From an uncultured Prevotellaceae bacterium (GTDB taxonomy: Bacteria > Bacteroidota > Bacteroidia > Bacteroidales > Bacteroidaceae): 64,000 bases of DNA. Shown piece by piece: positions 1 through 11,500 of the stretch (position 1 is its first letter; every line of letters begins with the position of its first letter). The translations under genes were made by a program, and so were the position numbers. A model generated the notes under the pieces. It searched no databases. It saw only the letters and a list, made by a program, of their open reading frames with translations, and was not told the origin of the DNA. The stretch lies in contig CADACW010000025.1 of NCBI GenBank assembly GCA_902786565.1, positions 22,931-86,930 on the forward strand, read 5' to 3'.

Positions 1-60
1 CTTGAACCAACGACCCCCTGATTAACAGTCAGGTGCTCTAACCAACTGAGCTACTGAAGC
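1..60 (-). tRNA. tRNA-Asn (anticodon GTT), 3' end cut by window edge
   Basis: Read on the minus strand, the sequence starts with a 7-base acceptor arm GCTTCAG, then TA and a D-arm GCTCAGTTGGTTAGAGC. An anticodon stem CCTGA/TCAGG follows, with loop CTGTTAA, giving anticodon GTT for asparagine. The T-arm begins GGTCGTTGGTTCAAG and the window ends inside it, so the 3' acceptor strand and CCA are missing. No neighbouring tRNA or integrase is visible. Confidence 0.9.
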
Positions 61-190
61 AGGTTGCGCGTCATTTCTGATTTGCGGGTGCAAAGGTAAG
101 AAGTTTTGGCGACACGTGCAAATTTTTTGTGTACTATTTTACAAAAATAAATGTTTTTTTACATAAAAAGCGAAGTCTTGGGCACTTTTC

Positions 191-221
191 TTTGAGATTT
201 GGGAATAATTTCCTACCTTTG
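191..221 (+). promoter_or_regulatory. Bacteroidota sigma-type promoter for the YigZ-family gene
   Basis: TTTG at 191-194 and TACCTTTG at 214-221 are 19 bases apart, matching the Bacteroidota -33/-7 signature (TTTG, 19-21 bases, TAnnTTTG). Transcription should start near 228, which puts the ATG at 244 inside the transcript and excludes the longer in-frame start at 199. Confidence 0.75.
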
Positions 222-243
222 CACCGCTCAATCAGAGAATGCT

Positions 244-828
244 ATGATAGACGAATACACCACCATTAGTGCCACGGCCGAGGGCTTCTATTCCGAGAAG
301 CGGAGCCGTTTTCTGGCCTTTGCCCATCACGTGGAGACTGTCGACGACGTGAAAACGCTTGTCGATGGTTACCGCAAGCGATACTATGATGCTCGCCACG
401 TGTGCTATGCCTACATGCTGGGGCCTGCACGCGACAATTTCCGCGCCAACGACGACGGCGAGCCATCTTCTACGGCGGGCAAGCCCATCTTGGGGCAGAT
501 TAACAGTCTGGGCCTCACCGACATACTCATTGTTGTGGTGCGTTACTATGGCGGCGTAAACTTGGGCACCGGCGGTCTGATTGTGGCTTATCGACAGGCT
601 GCTGCCGACGCACTGGCTCATGCTGAGACGGAACAGCGCCAGGTGGAAGAAGAAGTGGACTACGACTTTCCCTACACGATGATGAACGACGTGATGCGTG
701 TGGTCAAAGAAGTGCAGCCTCGCATTGTCAGCCAGACCTTTGAAAACACCTGCCACATCTGCTTGGCCATACGCAGGAGCGAGGCCGATCGGTTGCGTCA
801 GCGCTTAGAGCAACTCTCTTTCGCGTAG
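244..828 (+). CDS. YigZ/IMPACT-family (UPF0029) protein
   Basis: About 194 aa after choosing the ATG at 244. The N-terminal domain is of IMPACT (UPF0029) type, with the conserved stretch DDGEPSSTAGKPILGQI followed by VVVRYYGGVNLGTGGL, which is diagnostic for YigZ-like proteins. The C-terminal part fits the YigZ C-terminal domain. The family is widespread and soluble; its exact role is unsettled, and eukaryotic IMPACT acts in translational control. The gene stands alone: it has its own promoter and another promoter lies just after it. The start at 244 rather than 199 is set by the -7 box at 214-221. The family assignment is firm, the function is not. Confidence 0.88.
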   Translation: MIDEYTTISATAEGFYSEKRSRFLAFAHHVETVDDVKTLVDGYRKRYYDARHVCYAYMLGPARDNFRANDDGEPSSTAGKPILGQINSLGLTDILIVVVRYYGGVNLGTGGLIVAYRQAAADALAHAETEQRQVEEEVDYDFPYTMMNDVMRVVKEVQPRIVSQTFENTCHICLAIRRSEADRLRQRLEQLSFA

Positions 829-868
829 TCTCATCATTTGCTGTCTTCCGATAAAAAACGGAAAAACT

Positions 869-900
869 TTTGCTCGTTTGAAATAAAATCCGTATCTTTG
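869..900 (+). promoter_or_regulatory. Promoter of the pectin operon (PL11-CE8)
   Basis: TTTG at 869-872 and TATCTTTG at 893-900, 20 bases apart. The expected transcript start is near 907, giving a leader of about 40 bases before the ATG at 948. No further promoter match lies in the 42-base A/T-rich gap before the next gene at 5556, so both genes probably share this promoter. Confidence 0.75.
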
Positions 901-947
901 CCGTCGAATAAAGAAACCGTTCACTACTAAATTAAACTAAACCTCCA

Positions 948-3900
948 ATGAAACGATTTTTACTGCTTGCTATTCTCATCCCGGCTTTTGCCGTAACGTG
1001 CTTCGCACAACGTGCAACAGACTTACTGGACCGCGGACTGGTGGCCGTGCCTTCGGGCTCGGGCGCTTTTGTCAGTTGGCGCATATTTGGTGAAGAATAT
1101 TATGACACCGAGTATAATCTCTACCGCAATGGCGTGAAGGTGAACCAGACACCGCTGAAGGTGTCGAACTACTATGATGCAGCGGGCCGGTCGGGTGTCA
1201 AATACCAGGTGGCGCCCGTGGTGCGCGGTGTAGAACAGCAGAAGTGTGCCGAAGTGGCCCGCCTCTCGCAGCAATATATCCAGTTTGCCGTGGGCAAGCT
1301 CTATTCGCGTCGGGGCACCGACATCACTGCCAGCTATGCCATCAACGACATTGCCCTGGCTGACGTCACAGGCGACGGTGTCTCGGAGTTCATCTTGAAG
1401 CGCAACTATTCGCCCGACGGCTCGTCGGTGGCCAATGACTCTGCCTACAATGTGCTCGACTGCTACACGCTGAAAGGCGAGCGCCTGTGGTATATCGACT
1501 TAGGGCCTAACATGGTCAGCGGCCCTGATGAACAGTACGATGCTGTGGGCTACGACTGGGACGGCGATGGCAAGGCAGAGGTGCTGATGCGCGGTGCCGA
1601 CAATATGATTATCCACCATGCCGACGGCACCGTGACGAACATTGGTAACATGAAGGTGAACACCCGCAATACGGTGAACCAGACGGCCAATATGACTTAT
1701 ACTAACACCGGGGCCGAGTATCTGCTCTATATGGAGGGCGCCACTGGCAAGCCATACCCGATAGGCACCAACGGTGCCTTGTGGATGACCTATCCCCTGC
1801 CACGCGGCAATGCCAGCGACTGGGGCGACGGTTACGGTCACCGCTCGACGAAGCACTATTTTGGCGCACCGTTCCTTGACGGTCGCCATCCGTTCATCTT
1901 CCTTGGCCGCGGTTGCTACACGCGCCACATGATGAAAGCCTATAGTGTGGATCCGCAGACTCACCGGTTGACGCTCTATTGGTCGTGGGAGAACAATGAA
2001 GGATGGGGCAGTCCCTGGTATGGCAACGGCTACCATAACTACGGCATTGCCGACGTTGACTGGGACGGCCGCGACGAGATTTGCTTCGGCTCGATGGTCA
2101 TCGACGACAATGGCAAGGGCCTCAGCACCACCGGTCTGGGCCACGGCGACGCGCAGCACTGCTCAGACTTCGACCCCTATCGTCACGGACAGGAAATCTT
2201 TGCCTGCAACGAGGATGAGCCGGCCATGAACTACCGCGACGCCACAACATCGAAAATATACTACCGCCTGCAGTCTACAAACGATGACGGGCGTGCGCTC
2301 TGTGGCAATTTCTCCAACGATTATCCTGGCGCAATAGGCCACTCCAGCCAGTCGGGCACCATTTCGTGTGTGGCCGACAAGGTCATTGCTGGTGGGCCTG
2401 GCGGTTTCACCAACAACTGGCGTATCTACTGGGACGGCGACCTTCTGGAAGAAGGACTCGACGGCGCCAGCAGCCGTGAGGGAGCAGCCCGCGTGTTCAA
2501 GGCCAACGGTTCAGTCGTCTTCACTGCCGATGGCACCGCCAACTGCAACTGGACCAAAAACACCCCCTCGGCCGTGGGCGACATTCTGGGCGACTGGCGC
2601 GAGGAAATCATCGTGCGCACTACCGATAATAATTATGTGCGTGTGTACACTACTAATATAAAGACCGACTACCGCAACTATACTCTTTGGCACGACCATC
2701 AGTACCGTCAGGGCATGGTGTGGGAGTCGATGGGCTACAACCAGCCTCCCCACTGCAGCTACTTCCTTGGCGAACTGGAAGGCATCACCGTGGCCCCGCC
2801 CCCATTCACTATGACCGGGCGCACGGAGATAAAGAACGGTGGCAGCATATCTAAAGCCAACGACGGCCAGCACGTCATTGTCTGTGAGACCGGAGACACC
2901 AAGGTCAGCATTGACGACGGCGCACAGCCCTGGGTGGCCACGTTTAATGTGCCCTCGTGGGTGCAGGGCACCAACAGCACCGTGACCACAGGCAATCCGA
3001 AAATCAACTATACTTATTACACCTGCGAAGTGTCAGGTGGCGGTCTTGGCGGTTCGGCGCGGCTGGTGAAGCAGGGCGACGGCAAGCTCCGCCTGCCCAA
3101 TGCGGCATTTAAGCATACAGGGTCAACCGACATTTGGGCCGGCACGCTCTGTTTCGACGGCACGATGACCAGCTCGTCGCTTTGGCTCAACCGCTTTGCC
3201 GTGCTTGAGAGCGATGGCGGCAAGTTCCGCAGCATCAAGATGGACTATGCCTCACAGCTGAAGATTGGCGGCAGTGCCTCCGAGAAAGCCAGCAGCGTCA
3301 GCACCGACTCGCTGCTGTTGGGTTTCGGCTCGCGTGTGGTCTTCGACCTCTTCAGCGACCTCACCTCCGACCAGATTAAGACCAAGCTGCTCACTATTGA
3401 GACCAAGAACTGGGAGTACGGCCCCCAGTATCTGAGCCCCGTCTTCGAGTTTGCCTTCCATGGCGCAGCCGACCCTGCCGAGGGACGCTATCTCCTGGGC
3501 ACGGTCGAGACCACTGAGGGCGACCTGGGACAGATACGTCTGGAAGGTCTTGGCACCAAGCTGAAGAGCACCCTCGACATCGAAGAGGGCAAACTTTTCC
3601 TCATCGTCGAGGCCATGCGTGAGTCTACCAGCATTGCGTGGAGTGGCGCCAATGGTAACACGTGGGACCTGGGTGTCAGTCTCAACTTCACCGGGAGCGA
3701 CGGCCAGACGGCTTTCGTCACCGGCGACAACGCCCTCTTTACCGATGAGTCCAGCCAGTTCACCGTTGCCATTGAAGGCGAGATTGAGGCCGACAGCGTC
3801 ATCGTGGACAACACGAAGGCCTACATCTTCAAGGGCAGCGGCTCACTCATGGGCGGCACCAAGCTGGTGAAGCGCGGCAAGGGAACCCTGACCATCAATA

Positions 3901-5513
3901 ACGACAACTCCTATACTGGCGGCAACCGCATCAGCGGCGGTACCGTCAAAGTGTCGTCGCTGGCCAATGCCAATCAGGCCAAGGGCAACTTGGGTGCCGT
4001 GACCACCACGGCCAGCAAGTTTGTCATAGAGAATGGCGGTGTGCTGCAGACCACTGCTGCCGTCACCAATGGCTCGGCCATCAGGTTCGACGGCGAGGAA
4101 GGCGGTGTCATCTACAATTCGGCCGACTTCATCTCTGCCCGTGCCATGAGTGGCACTGTGATGAACAAGAAGGGCACTGGATGGATGAAGCTCAACGTGA
4201 GCAATGGCTCTCTCACCCGAATGATCATCACCGCCGGAACGGTGCAGTGCATCAATGCCAATGTGCCGGCCAAGACCGTGGAGTACCAAGGCGGCACCCT
4301 GCGCGAGAACACAGGCACCAGCTATAACATCAACGTGCCAAAGGGAAAGTCCGGCACATGGTATATGGCCAACCGCTCAACCTATACGAATAAGGTGACC
4401 GGCCAAGGCACGCTCACCGCCTACTGCATCACTGAGAAAGGCACCGACTATTATGCCACACGCACACCTGTACAGTGCAACTTCAGCGATTTCGAGGGCA
4501 CCCTCAAGCCCACGTCGAGTCTCGACGACCCTGCCGTGTTGCGCTTCACGTTGAACGTCAGCGGTGGCATGCCGAAGGGCACGATGAATGTGGCCGACAA
4601 TGTAGAGGTGCAGAACTCAGGCAAGACCTTCCACATTGGCAAGGTCACGGGTGGCGGAGCACTTGGCGGCAGCTGCACCTTCAGCAATGGCGGCAGCGTG
4701 GGAGTCAACACCTGGCAGGTGGGCAACGATGACAGTTGGAGCACCTCGGCGCGCATCACCAGAAACGCCAACATGGAGAAGGTGGGCGAGGGAAAGATAA
4801 CCTGGAACGGCAAAAGCACCAACACTGGCACCACTACCATCACCGAGGGTGAGCTGGCCATTGGCACCACGGGAGTATTGGGCACAGGCCGCCTCACCGT
4901 GTCAGAGGGTGCCACCCTTTCGGGCAGCAACTCCAAGTCCCTGCTGGTCAACGCTAACACCACCATCGACGGTCTGCTGCGGCCTGGTGTGTTAGCCATT
5001 TCGAGTACTGGCACCATTGTCTTCGACAACAAGCCTGTGACCATCAGCGAGAGTGGTGTGCTGCAGCTCACCGCCGTGCGCTGCGCCTCTGAAACTCTGA
5101 CCGGCTGTACCGACATCGAGGGCATCAGCACACTGACCATCAACGGCACATTGCGCATACTCATCAGTTCCACCAGCACCCTGCAGGTGGGCGACAGCAT
5201 CCGCATCTTCACGGCCAATAAATTCGTGGGCACTCCCACCTTCGACTTCCAGGGTGGTGTCGACTGGGACACCAGCCGACTCAGCGAGGGCCTGCTCTTC
5301 GTCAAGAGCATTGGCGCGGAGGGCGATGTGAACGGTGACGGTGCCGTCGACGTGGCCGACATTTCTTCCATCATCTCCTTTATGGCCGGCGATGCCAAGT
5401 ATGAACTGTCTGTTGTCGATGTAAACAAGGACGGCATTGTCGATGTGGCCGACATCTCCACCGTCATCTCCATTATGGCAACCAGAGCCAGGAGACAGGC
5501 AGGTATTGAATAG
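948..5513 (+). CDS. Secreted rhamnogalacturonan lyase (PL11) with beta-strand repeat region and dockerin-like tail
   Basis: 1521 aa with a signal peptide (residues 1-20, ending CFA-Q). Residues about 22-620 are a full PL11 rhamnogalacturonan lyase: RGLVAVPSGSGAFVSWR at the N-terminus, several DxDGDGxxE calcium-binding propeller motifs (VGYDWDGDGKAEVLMR, IADVDWDGRDEICFGSM), and HDHQYRQGMVWESMGYNQPP near the end. PL11 enzymes cleave the rhamnose-galacturonate backbone of rhamnogalacturonan I by beta-elimination. Residues about 640-1450 are beta-strand rich. They contain autotransporter-type passenger repeats such as LVKRGKGTLTINNDNSYTGG, but there is no beta-barrel translocator. From about residue 1461 two GDVNGDGAVDVADIS-type repeats resemble a type I dockerin. 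This is about twice the length of a plain PL11. It probably forms an operon with the CE8 gene 42 bases downstream. Confidence 0.92.
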   Translation: MKRFLLLAILIPAFAVTCFAQRATDLLDRGLVAVPSGSGAFVSWRIFGEEYYDTEYNLYRNGVKVNQTPLKVSNYYDAAGRSGVKYQVAPVVRGVEQQKCAEVARLSQQYIQFAVGKLYSRRGTDITASYAINDIALADVTGDGVSEFILKRNYSPDGSSVANDSAYNVLDCYTLKGERLWYIDLGPNMVSGPDEQYDAVGYDWDGDGKAEVLMRGADNMIIHHADGTVTNIGNMKVNTRNTVNQTANMTYTNTGAEYLLYMEGATGKPYPIGTNGALWMTYPLPRGNASDWGDGYGHRSTKHYFGAPFLDGRHPFIFLGRGCYTRHMMKAYSVDPQTHRLTLYWSWENNEGWGSPWYGNGYHNYGIADVDWDGRDEICFGSMVIDDNGKGLSTTGLGHGDAQHCSDFDPYRHGQEIFACNEDEPAMNYRDATTSKIYYRLQSTNDDGRALCGNFSNDYPGAIGHSSQSGTISCVADKVIAGGPGGFTNNWRIYWDGDLLEEGLDGASSREGAARVFKANGSVVFTADGTANCNWTKNTPSAVGDILGDWREEIIVRTTDNNYVRVYTTNIKTDYRNYTLWHDHQYRQGMVWESMGYNQPPHCSYFLGELEGITVAPPPFTMTGRTEIKNGGSISKANDGQHVIVCETGDTKVSIDDGAQPWVATFNVPSWVQGTNSTVTTGNPKINYTYYTCEVSGGGLGGSARLVKQGDGKLRLPNAAFKHTGSTDIWAGTLCFDGTMTSSSLWLNRFAVLESDGGKFRSIKMDYASQLKIGGSASEKASSVSTDSLLLGFGSRVVFDLFSDLTSDQIKTKLLTIETKNWEYGPQYLSPVFEFAFHGAADPAEGRYLLGTVETTEGDLGQIRLEGLGTKLKSTLDIEEGKLFLIVEAMRESTSIAWSGANGNTWDLGVSLNFTGSDGQTAFVTGDNALFTDESSQFTVAIEGEIEADSVIVDNTKAYIFKGSGSLMGGTKLVKRGKGTLTINNDNSYTGGNRISGGTVKVSSLANANQAKGNLGAVTTTASKFVIENGGVLQTTAAVTNGSAIRFDGEEGGVIYNSADFISARAMSGTVMNKKGTGWMKLNVSNGSLTRMIITAGTVQCINANVPAKTVEYQGGTLRENTGTSYNINVPKGKSGTWYMANRSTYTNKVTGQGTLTAYCITEKGTDYYATRTPVQCNFSDFEGTLKPTSSLDDPAVLRFTLNVSGGMPKGTMNVADNVEVQNSGKTFHIGKVTGGGALGGSCTFSNGGSVGVNTWQVGNDDSWSTSARITRNANMEKVGEGKITWNGKSTNTGTTTITEGELAIGTTGVLGTGRLTVSEGATLSGSNSKSLLVNANTTIDGLLRPGVLAISSTGTIVFDNKPVTISESGVLQLTAVRCASETLTGCTDIEGISTLTINGTLRILISSTSTLQVGDSIRIFTANKFVGTPTFDFQGGVDWDTSRLSEGLLFVKSIGAEGDVNGDGAVDVADISSIISFMAGDAKYELSVVDVNKDGIVDVADISTVISIMATRARRQAGIE

Positions 5514-5555
5514 AAATCTTTATTAACCCTAATTATTAACTTAAAACAAAACAGT

Positions 5556-8500
5556 ATGAAGTACAAATTGTTACGATTATCCCTGATGGGCATCTTGGCG
5601 ATGTTCTTTGGGGTTGTGCATGCTGACTACGAGAAGGTTATGTCTACTACCGACATAAGTAGTGGCGATTACCTTATCGTCTACGATGCAGGCAATGTGG
5701 CATTCAATGGCGCTCTTAATCCATTGGATGTCGCGAGTAACACTGTCGCCGTGGAGATTGCCGACGGCAAGATTGCATCGTCTGCCGATGTGGACGCTGC
5801 CATCTTCACCATCGACATTGATAACGGCACAGTAAAGAGCGCATCGGGCAAGTACATCGGCGTCACCAGCAACAGCAATGGGCTGAAGACCTCCGACGAT
5901 GCAACAGCCTATTCGCACACTTTCAGCATTGATGAGAATGGCAATGCAGTCATTGCCGCTGTCTTCGACGGCAGCACGATGACCATGCGTTTCAACTCAG
6001 CAAGCAACCAGAACCGCTTCCGCTACTACAAGAGCGGTCAGCAGGCTGTACAGCTTTACAAGAAAATAGTTGAGGGTGGCCAGACTGACAACCGTATCGC
6101 CACGACCATGACTATCGGCGACCACCAGACTTTTGGCGTGGTCAATATGTCAATGGACGTTCCTGAGGCAACAGTCCACGACGCTTCGGGTGCACCGGTT
6201 AATGTCGGCTACATCGACTGGACCAGTTCCGACGATACTGTTGCTGGCATTGCCGATGGCAACATCGGTTTCCTTAAACCCGGCACCACCACCATCACGG
6301 CATCGTTTGCCGGCGACAACCAGTACAAGCCATGCTCGGCCAGCTTCACACTGACCATCACGGCTGCTCCTTACACCACGATTGCAGCCATGTTGCAGGA
6401 TATCACGTCAACAAAGACAACCGTTACCTATCAGTTCGAGAATCTGCTGGTGACATACGTCAACGGGCAGTACACTTACGTTAGTGACGGCCAGAACGGC
6501 TTCCTGTTCTATGGAAAAGACCTGGGCCTGGTAGAGGGGTACACTTATAGTGGCACAGCTGCCGGACAGCTATACACCTACAATGGTCTGCCCGAAATGG
6601 CACTGACGGCCAACGGCCTCAGCGTGCAGATGCAGACCGAGGGTAACGAGATTGACTATGCCACCATCGTTCCTGCCGACCTGCAGAACAACATCAACGT
6701 TCCCGTGACCATTGAGAATGCCGTGTTCGTAGAGGCTGGTTCTGGCTCTGGCAAGAGCCTCACCTTCAAGGTGGGCGAGGAGGCACTTTCAGTCTACAAC
6801 AACTGGAGTGTCGACGTCACTGCTCTTGAGGCCGGCAAGACCTACACCCTGACGGGCATCGGCTCCATCTATGTAAAGGATGAGGCTACTACCTATCAGC
6901 TCTACCTCGTCTCGTTTGAGGAGAAGGTTGAGCAGTCCGAACCCCAGTGGACATGGGCCAACATTCAGGCCGACTTCACCAATGGCAGCTTCTTTGCCGA
7001 GGGCGAGAGTGGCACATACGGACTGAAGATGAACACTACCGACGGTGGTTTCACCCGCGTGGCTGCCGACGACCCGACGGCCAATGCCGTCATTACTGGC
7101 GCTTACCACAGCAACGAGCACGGCATACAGCGCTTCTCCGCAACAGTGAAGGTTGAAGGTCCCGTGATGATTCAGTTCGGCACCTGCGCATGGGGCGGCA
7201 ACGTTACCGTGAAGGACGCCGATGGCAGCGACGTCGTTAAGGCCTTCACCACCAACACTGGTGCTTGCTATCACAACAACAAGCAGGCCAACATCGTGAC
7301 AGCCTACTACAAGGGCGGGGCCACCACGCTGACCATCGCCGGTGGCAGCTATGTGCCTTACTTCGCAGTCATTGCCGTTGACCCGCAGGACATCCCCAAC
7401 GACGCCAAGGTGACCTTCGTCCTGGGCGACGAGGCCAACGAGGTGCAGGGCGTGGTGCCCGCAGAGATGACCGTGGAGATTGGCTCTACCATCACCATTC
7501 CGGCGAACCGCACGCTCTACTGGGAAGGTTTCACCCTCGTGGGCTGGACCAATGGCGGCGAGCCGCTCGTTCCCGGCACTGAGCTGACCATCACCGAGGA
7601 CACCGAGCTGTATGCTGCCTGGAGAGAGGCTGTCGCTCCTGAAAATATCACCGAGCCGATGACCGTCATCTGGGACTTCCAGCAGAAGAACGGCGCTCCC
7701 GTGCTGAATTATCAGAACAAGACTGGCATCTATGTAGCCCAGTACACCGTCAATGGTACTACCTACGACGTGAAGATGGACTTCGACACAAACAATGGCG
7801 GTAAGATTGCCAACGGTTCGTGGCAAGACTGGTGCCAGATGAATGGCGGCACCAAGCTCACCATCCCCGCACAGAAGGGCATGACCGTGTCGCTTGAGAG
7901 CTACAGCGCCACGACGACCACCACCATCGCCGGCTCTACCGACTACACCACCGAGGGCAATGTGGTGACCTACACCTACGAGGGCAATGCCGAGACCATC
8001 GACATCGTCATTGGCGACGGCAGCTACTTCCGCTATGTGAAGGCCGTCTATCCCGTGCCCGCCGAAGAAGTTCCCTCCAACTGGGTTGACATCAGGGCCG
8101 ACTTCACCAACGGCTCATTCTTCACTGCCGAGGAGAACCAGAGCGTTATCTCTGCCGGTCTGAGGATGGAAAAGGACGGCACCTTCACCCGCGTGGCTGC
8201 CGACGACCCGACGGCCAACGCCATCATCACAGGTAAGTATCACAGCAACGAGCACGGTCTGGCCAACTTCTCCGCAACGGTGAAGGTTGAAGGCCCCGTG
8301 AAGGTGTCGATGGGTACTTGTGCATGGGGCGGCGACGTCACCGTGAAGGACGCCGACGGTGCCACCGTGGCTACTTTCAACACCAACACCGGTGCTTGCT
8401 ACCACAACGACAAGGTGAACAACATCGTCTCTGCCTTCTACAAGGGCGACGCCACCACGCTCACCATCAGCGGTGGCAGCTACACCCCGTTCTTCGCTGT

Positions 8501-11500
8501 AGAGGCCGTTGACCCTGCCGACATTCCCAACGACTGCAAGATTTCGTTCGACATCGCCAACAGCGGTGCCGAGGGCGTGGCTCCTGCCGACGAGACCATT
8601 GCCATCGGCAAGGAGTACACCCTGCCGAAGAACTTCAGCCTCTACAAGGAGGGCTACACCCTGACCGGATGGGCTGCCGAGGGTAAAGTCTATGCTCCCG
8701 GCGAGAAGATGACCGCTCCCAACGCAGAGACCCTCACCTTCTCTCCCGTGTTCACTGAAAACGAGATGTCGCTGGCCGACCGCACCGAGGCCGTGACCGT
8801 GAAGTTCGACTTCCAGCGCAAGAACGGTGCTCCCACCGTGGCTTATCAGAACCAGACGGGCATCTGGGTGGCTCAGGCTACCGTGGGTGGCAAGACCATC
8901 GACGTGAAGGCCGACTTCGACACCAACAACGGTGGAAAGTTTGCCAACGGCAACTGGACCGACTGGGCACAGCTGAACGGCGGCACCAAGTGGACCATTC
9001 CTTCGTGCAAGGGCGCTACCGTCTCGATGGAGGCCTACAGCGACATCACCACTACTACTATCGACGGACAGAGCGACTACACGCAGGGCAAGACCATCAG
9101 CTACACCATCGCCGGCAGTGCCGAGACGGTCGATGTCGTCATTGGCGACGGCTCCTACTACCGCTACATCCAGGTTGTCCTGCCTAAGGTAGAGCAGCAG
9201 GGCGGTGTTGAGACCTTCGACCACGTGGCCGGAACCATCAACTGGCCTGTTGGCAACGAGCAGCAGCCCGTCATCAGCAACGAGATTGCCGGTGCCATCA
9301 GCAGCGCATCTGTGGGCACAGGCAGCGAGTTGACCATCGCTACTGCCAAGTACTTCGACACAAACATGGTACACTACACGCCGAAGACTGGCAATGCTGG
9401 AACTACCGAGGGCGTGATGATTGAGTATCGTGTGAAGCCCGCCAAGGGTGTCACCTTCCAGCCCACACAGGTTGACTACGCCGCCGTGAAGGTGGGCACC
9501 GACAATGCCACCTACTCATGGAGCTACACCGTCGACGGACAGGAGAGCACCATCACCAAGGTAGACCCGAAGCCCAACCTGCTCCGCAACAACGGCAGCA
9601 ACAGCGTAGAAAACGGAGGCACGGCCAAGCTCATGCACACCGAGACCTTCGAGAATGTTGGCGAGTGCAACGAGTTCACTTTCCGCTTCTACATCTCAGA
9701 TTGCGCCAACAACAAGAACATCTGTATCGGCAATGTCACTATCAGTGGCATCGTCAACGGCGAGAGCGTCAGCGTCAACATGTACGACCTGGCCACTGTC
9801 GCTGCTCCCGCAGAGGGCGGTAGCATCAACGTCTACCCCGTCAGCGACCAGTACGAGGAGGGCAGCGAGGTGAAGCTCACTGCTACCGAAAACTTCGGCT
9901 ATGATTTCGTGAACTGGACCAATGCCGCTGGTGAGGTGGTCTCTGAGGAACCAGTCTTCACCCACACTGTGAATGCCGACGAGACCTTGACCGCCAACTT
10001 CGTGGCCGTAGAGACCTACGAGCTGGCCCTCACCGTCGATGGCACCAACGACTATATGGTGAAGATCAGTCCGGCTCCTGAGATGGTCGAAGGCAAGATG
10101 ATGTACGAGGCTGGCACAGCCGTGCAGCTCCAGGCCGACCAGTACGAGGGCCTCGTCACCTTCACCAACTGGAACGACGGCGAAACCAACTCGTCGAAAC
10201 TCATCAGCATGACTGCTGACACACAGATTACTGCCTTCTATGCCCAGGCCGACATCATCGCCGGTTGGGACTTCTACACCGCTGGCTCCAACGGTCGCAA
10301 GGCCGACTTCTACGCCCAGGACAACGATGCCGACGCACTGACACTGGTGAACACCGAGAGTGGCGAGACCAGCGGATGGCTCGACAAGTCGACGCTTGGC
10401 GGCGGTGGCTACGAGAGCTTCACTGGTGCTGCCGTGAACTGGCGCACCGGCGCAAAGAATGGCGACGTGGGTAACTGGCACTGGCAGACCAAGGTCAATG
10501 CCGAGGCGTTCACCGACATCAACGTGCAGTTCCAGATGCTCTACAACTACAACGCCTACCAGCGCTACAATGCAGAGTACTCTGTCGACGGTCAGCAGTG
10601 GACCCAGTTCGGCACCATCACCATGACTGGCGCCAAGGCCGCCGCTTCGTTCAGCCAGCAGCTGCCCGCCGAGGCCAACAACCAGTCTGAACTCTACATC
10701 CGTATGATTGCCGACAAGACCTCCAATGTCGAAGGTGCCCCATCGGCCAACGACGGCAACACCCTGGCCATGTTCTTCATCACCGGCACACCGAAGCTCG
10801 TCGACGACGGCACGGCTCCTGTGCTCGTCTCTTCTGTTCCTGCTGATGGCGCTACCGGCGCTTCGGCATCGGGCAAGATTGTGCTCACCTTCGACGAGCG
10901 CGTCAAGCTGGCCGACGCCTTCATGCCTACCGCCACCCTCGGCAGCCAGACGCTGACGCCCGCCGTGAGCGGAAAGACTGTCACCTTCGAGTACAAGGGC
11001 TTGGAGTACTCTACTGAGTACACCTTCACCCTGCCCGGTGGAAGCATTGCCGACCTGACCAACAACTTCATCGACGATCCGATCACCCTCAGCTTCACCA
11101 CCATGGTGCGTCCGAGCGTGCAGAAGGGTCTCTACGACTATGTGGTTGAGAATGTCGAGGGCCTGCTGGCCGCCATCAACGAGGCTGCAGCACGCAACGA
11201 CCAGAACACCCGCTACCGCATCTTCATCAAGAATGGCAGTTACACCATTCCTGTGCAGAGCAACAAGCTGGTTGCCAAGGCCGAAGGCTACGAGGTGCCT
11301 GAGTGCATCACGTTCCTCAACGCCAGCAACGTGTCGTTCATCGGCGAGAGCCGCGACGGTGTCATCATCACCAACGGCATCGACAAGAATGCGACCTTCG
11401 CCGGACAGTACGGCACCACCAGCAAGTACGACGGCATTGGCAATAGCGATGTGTTCCAGATTGGCAATCGCGTCAGCGGACTCTACTGGCAAGACCTCAC

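Noticed and set aside
845..866. Weak hairpin after the YigZ gene as a terminator
   Set aside because: The stem is only 5 bases with a long A-rich loop and no good T-run, so it was not listed as a terminator.
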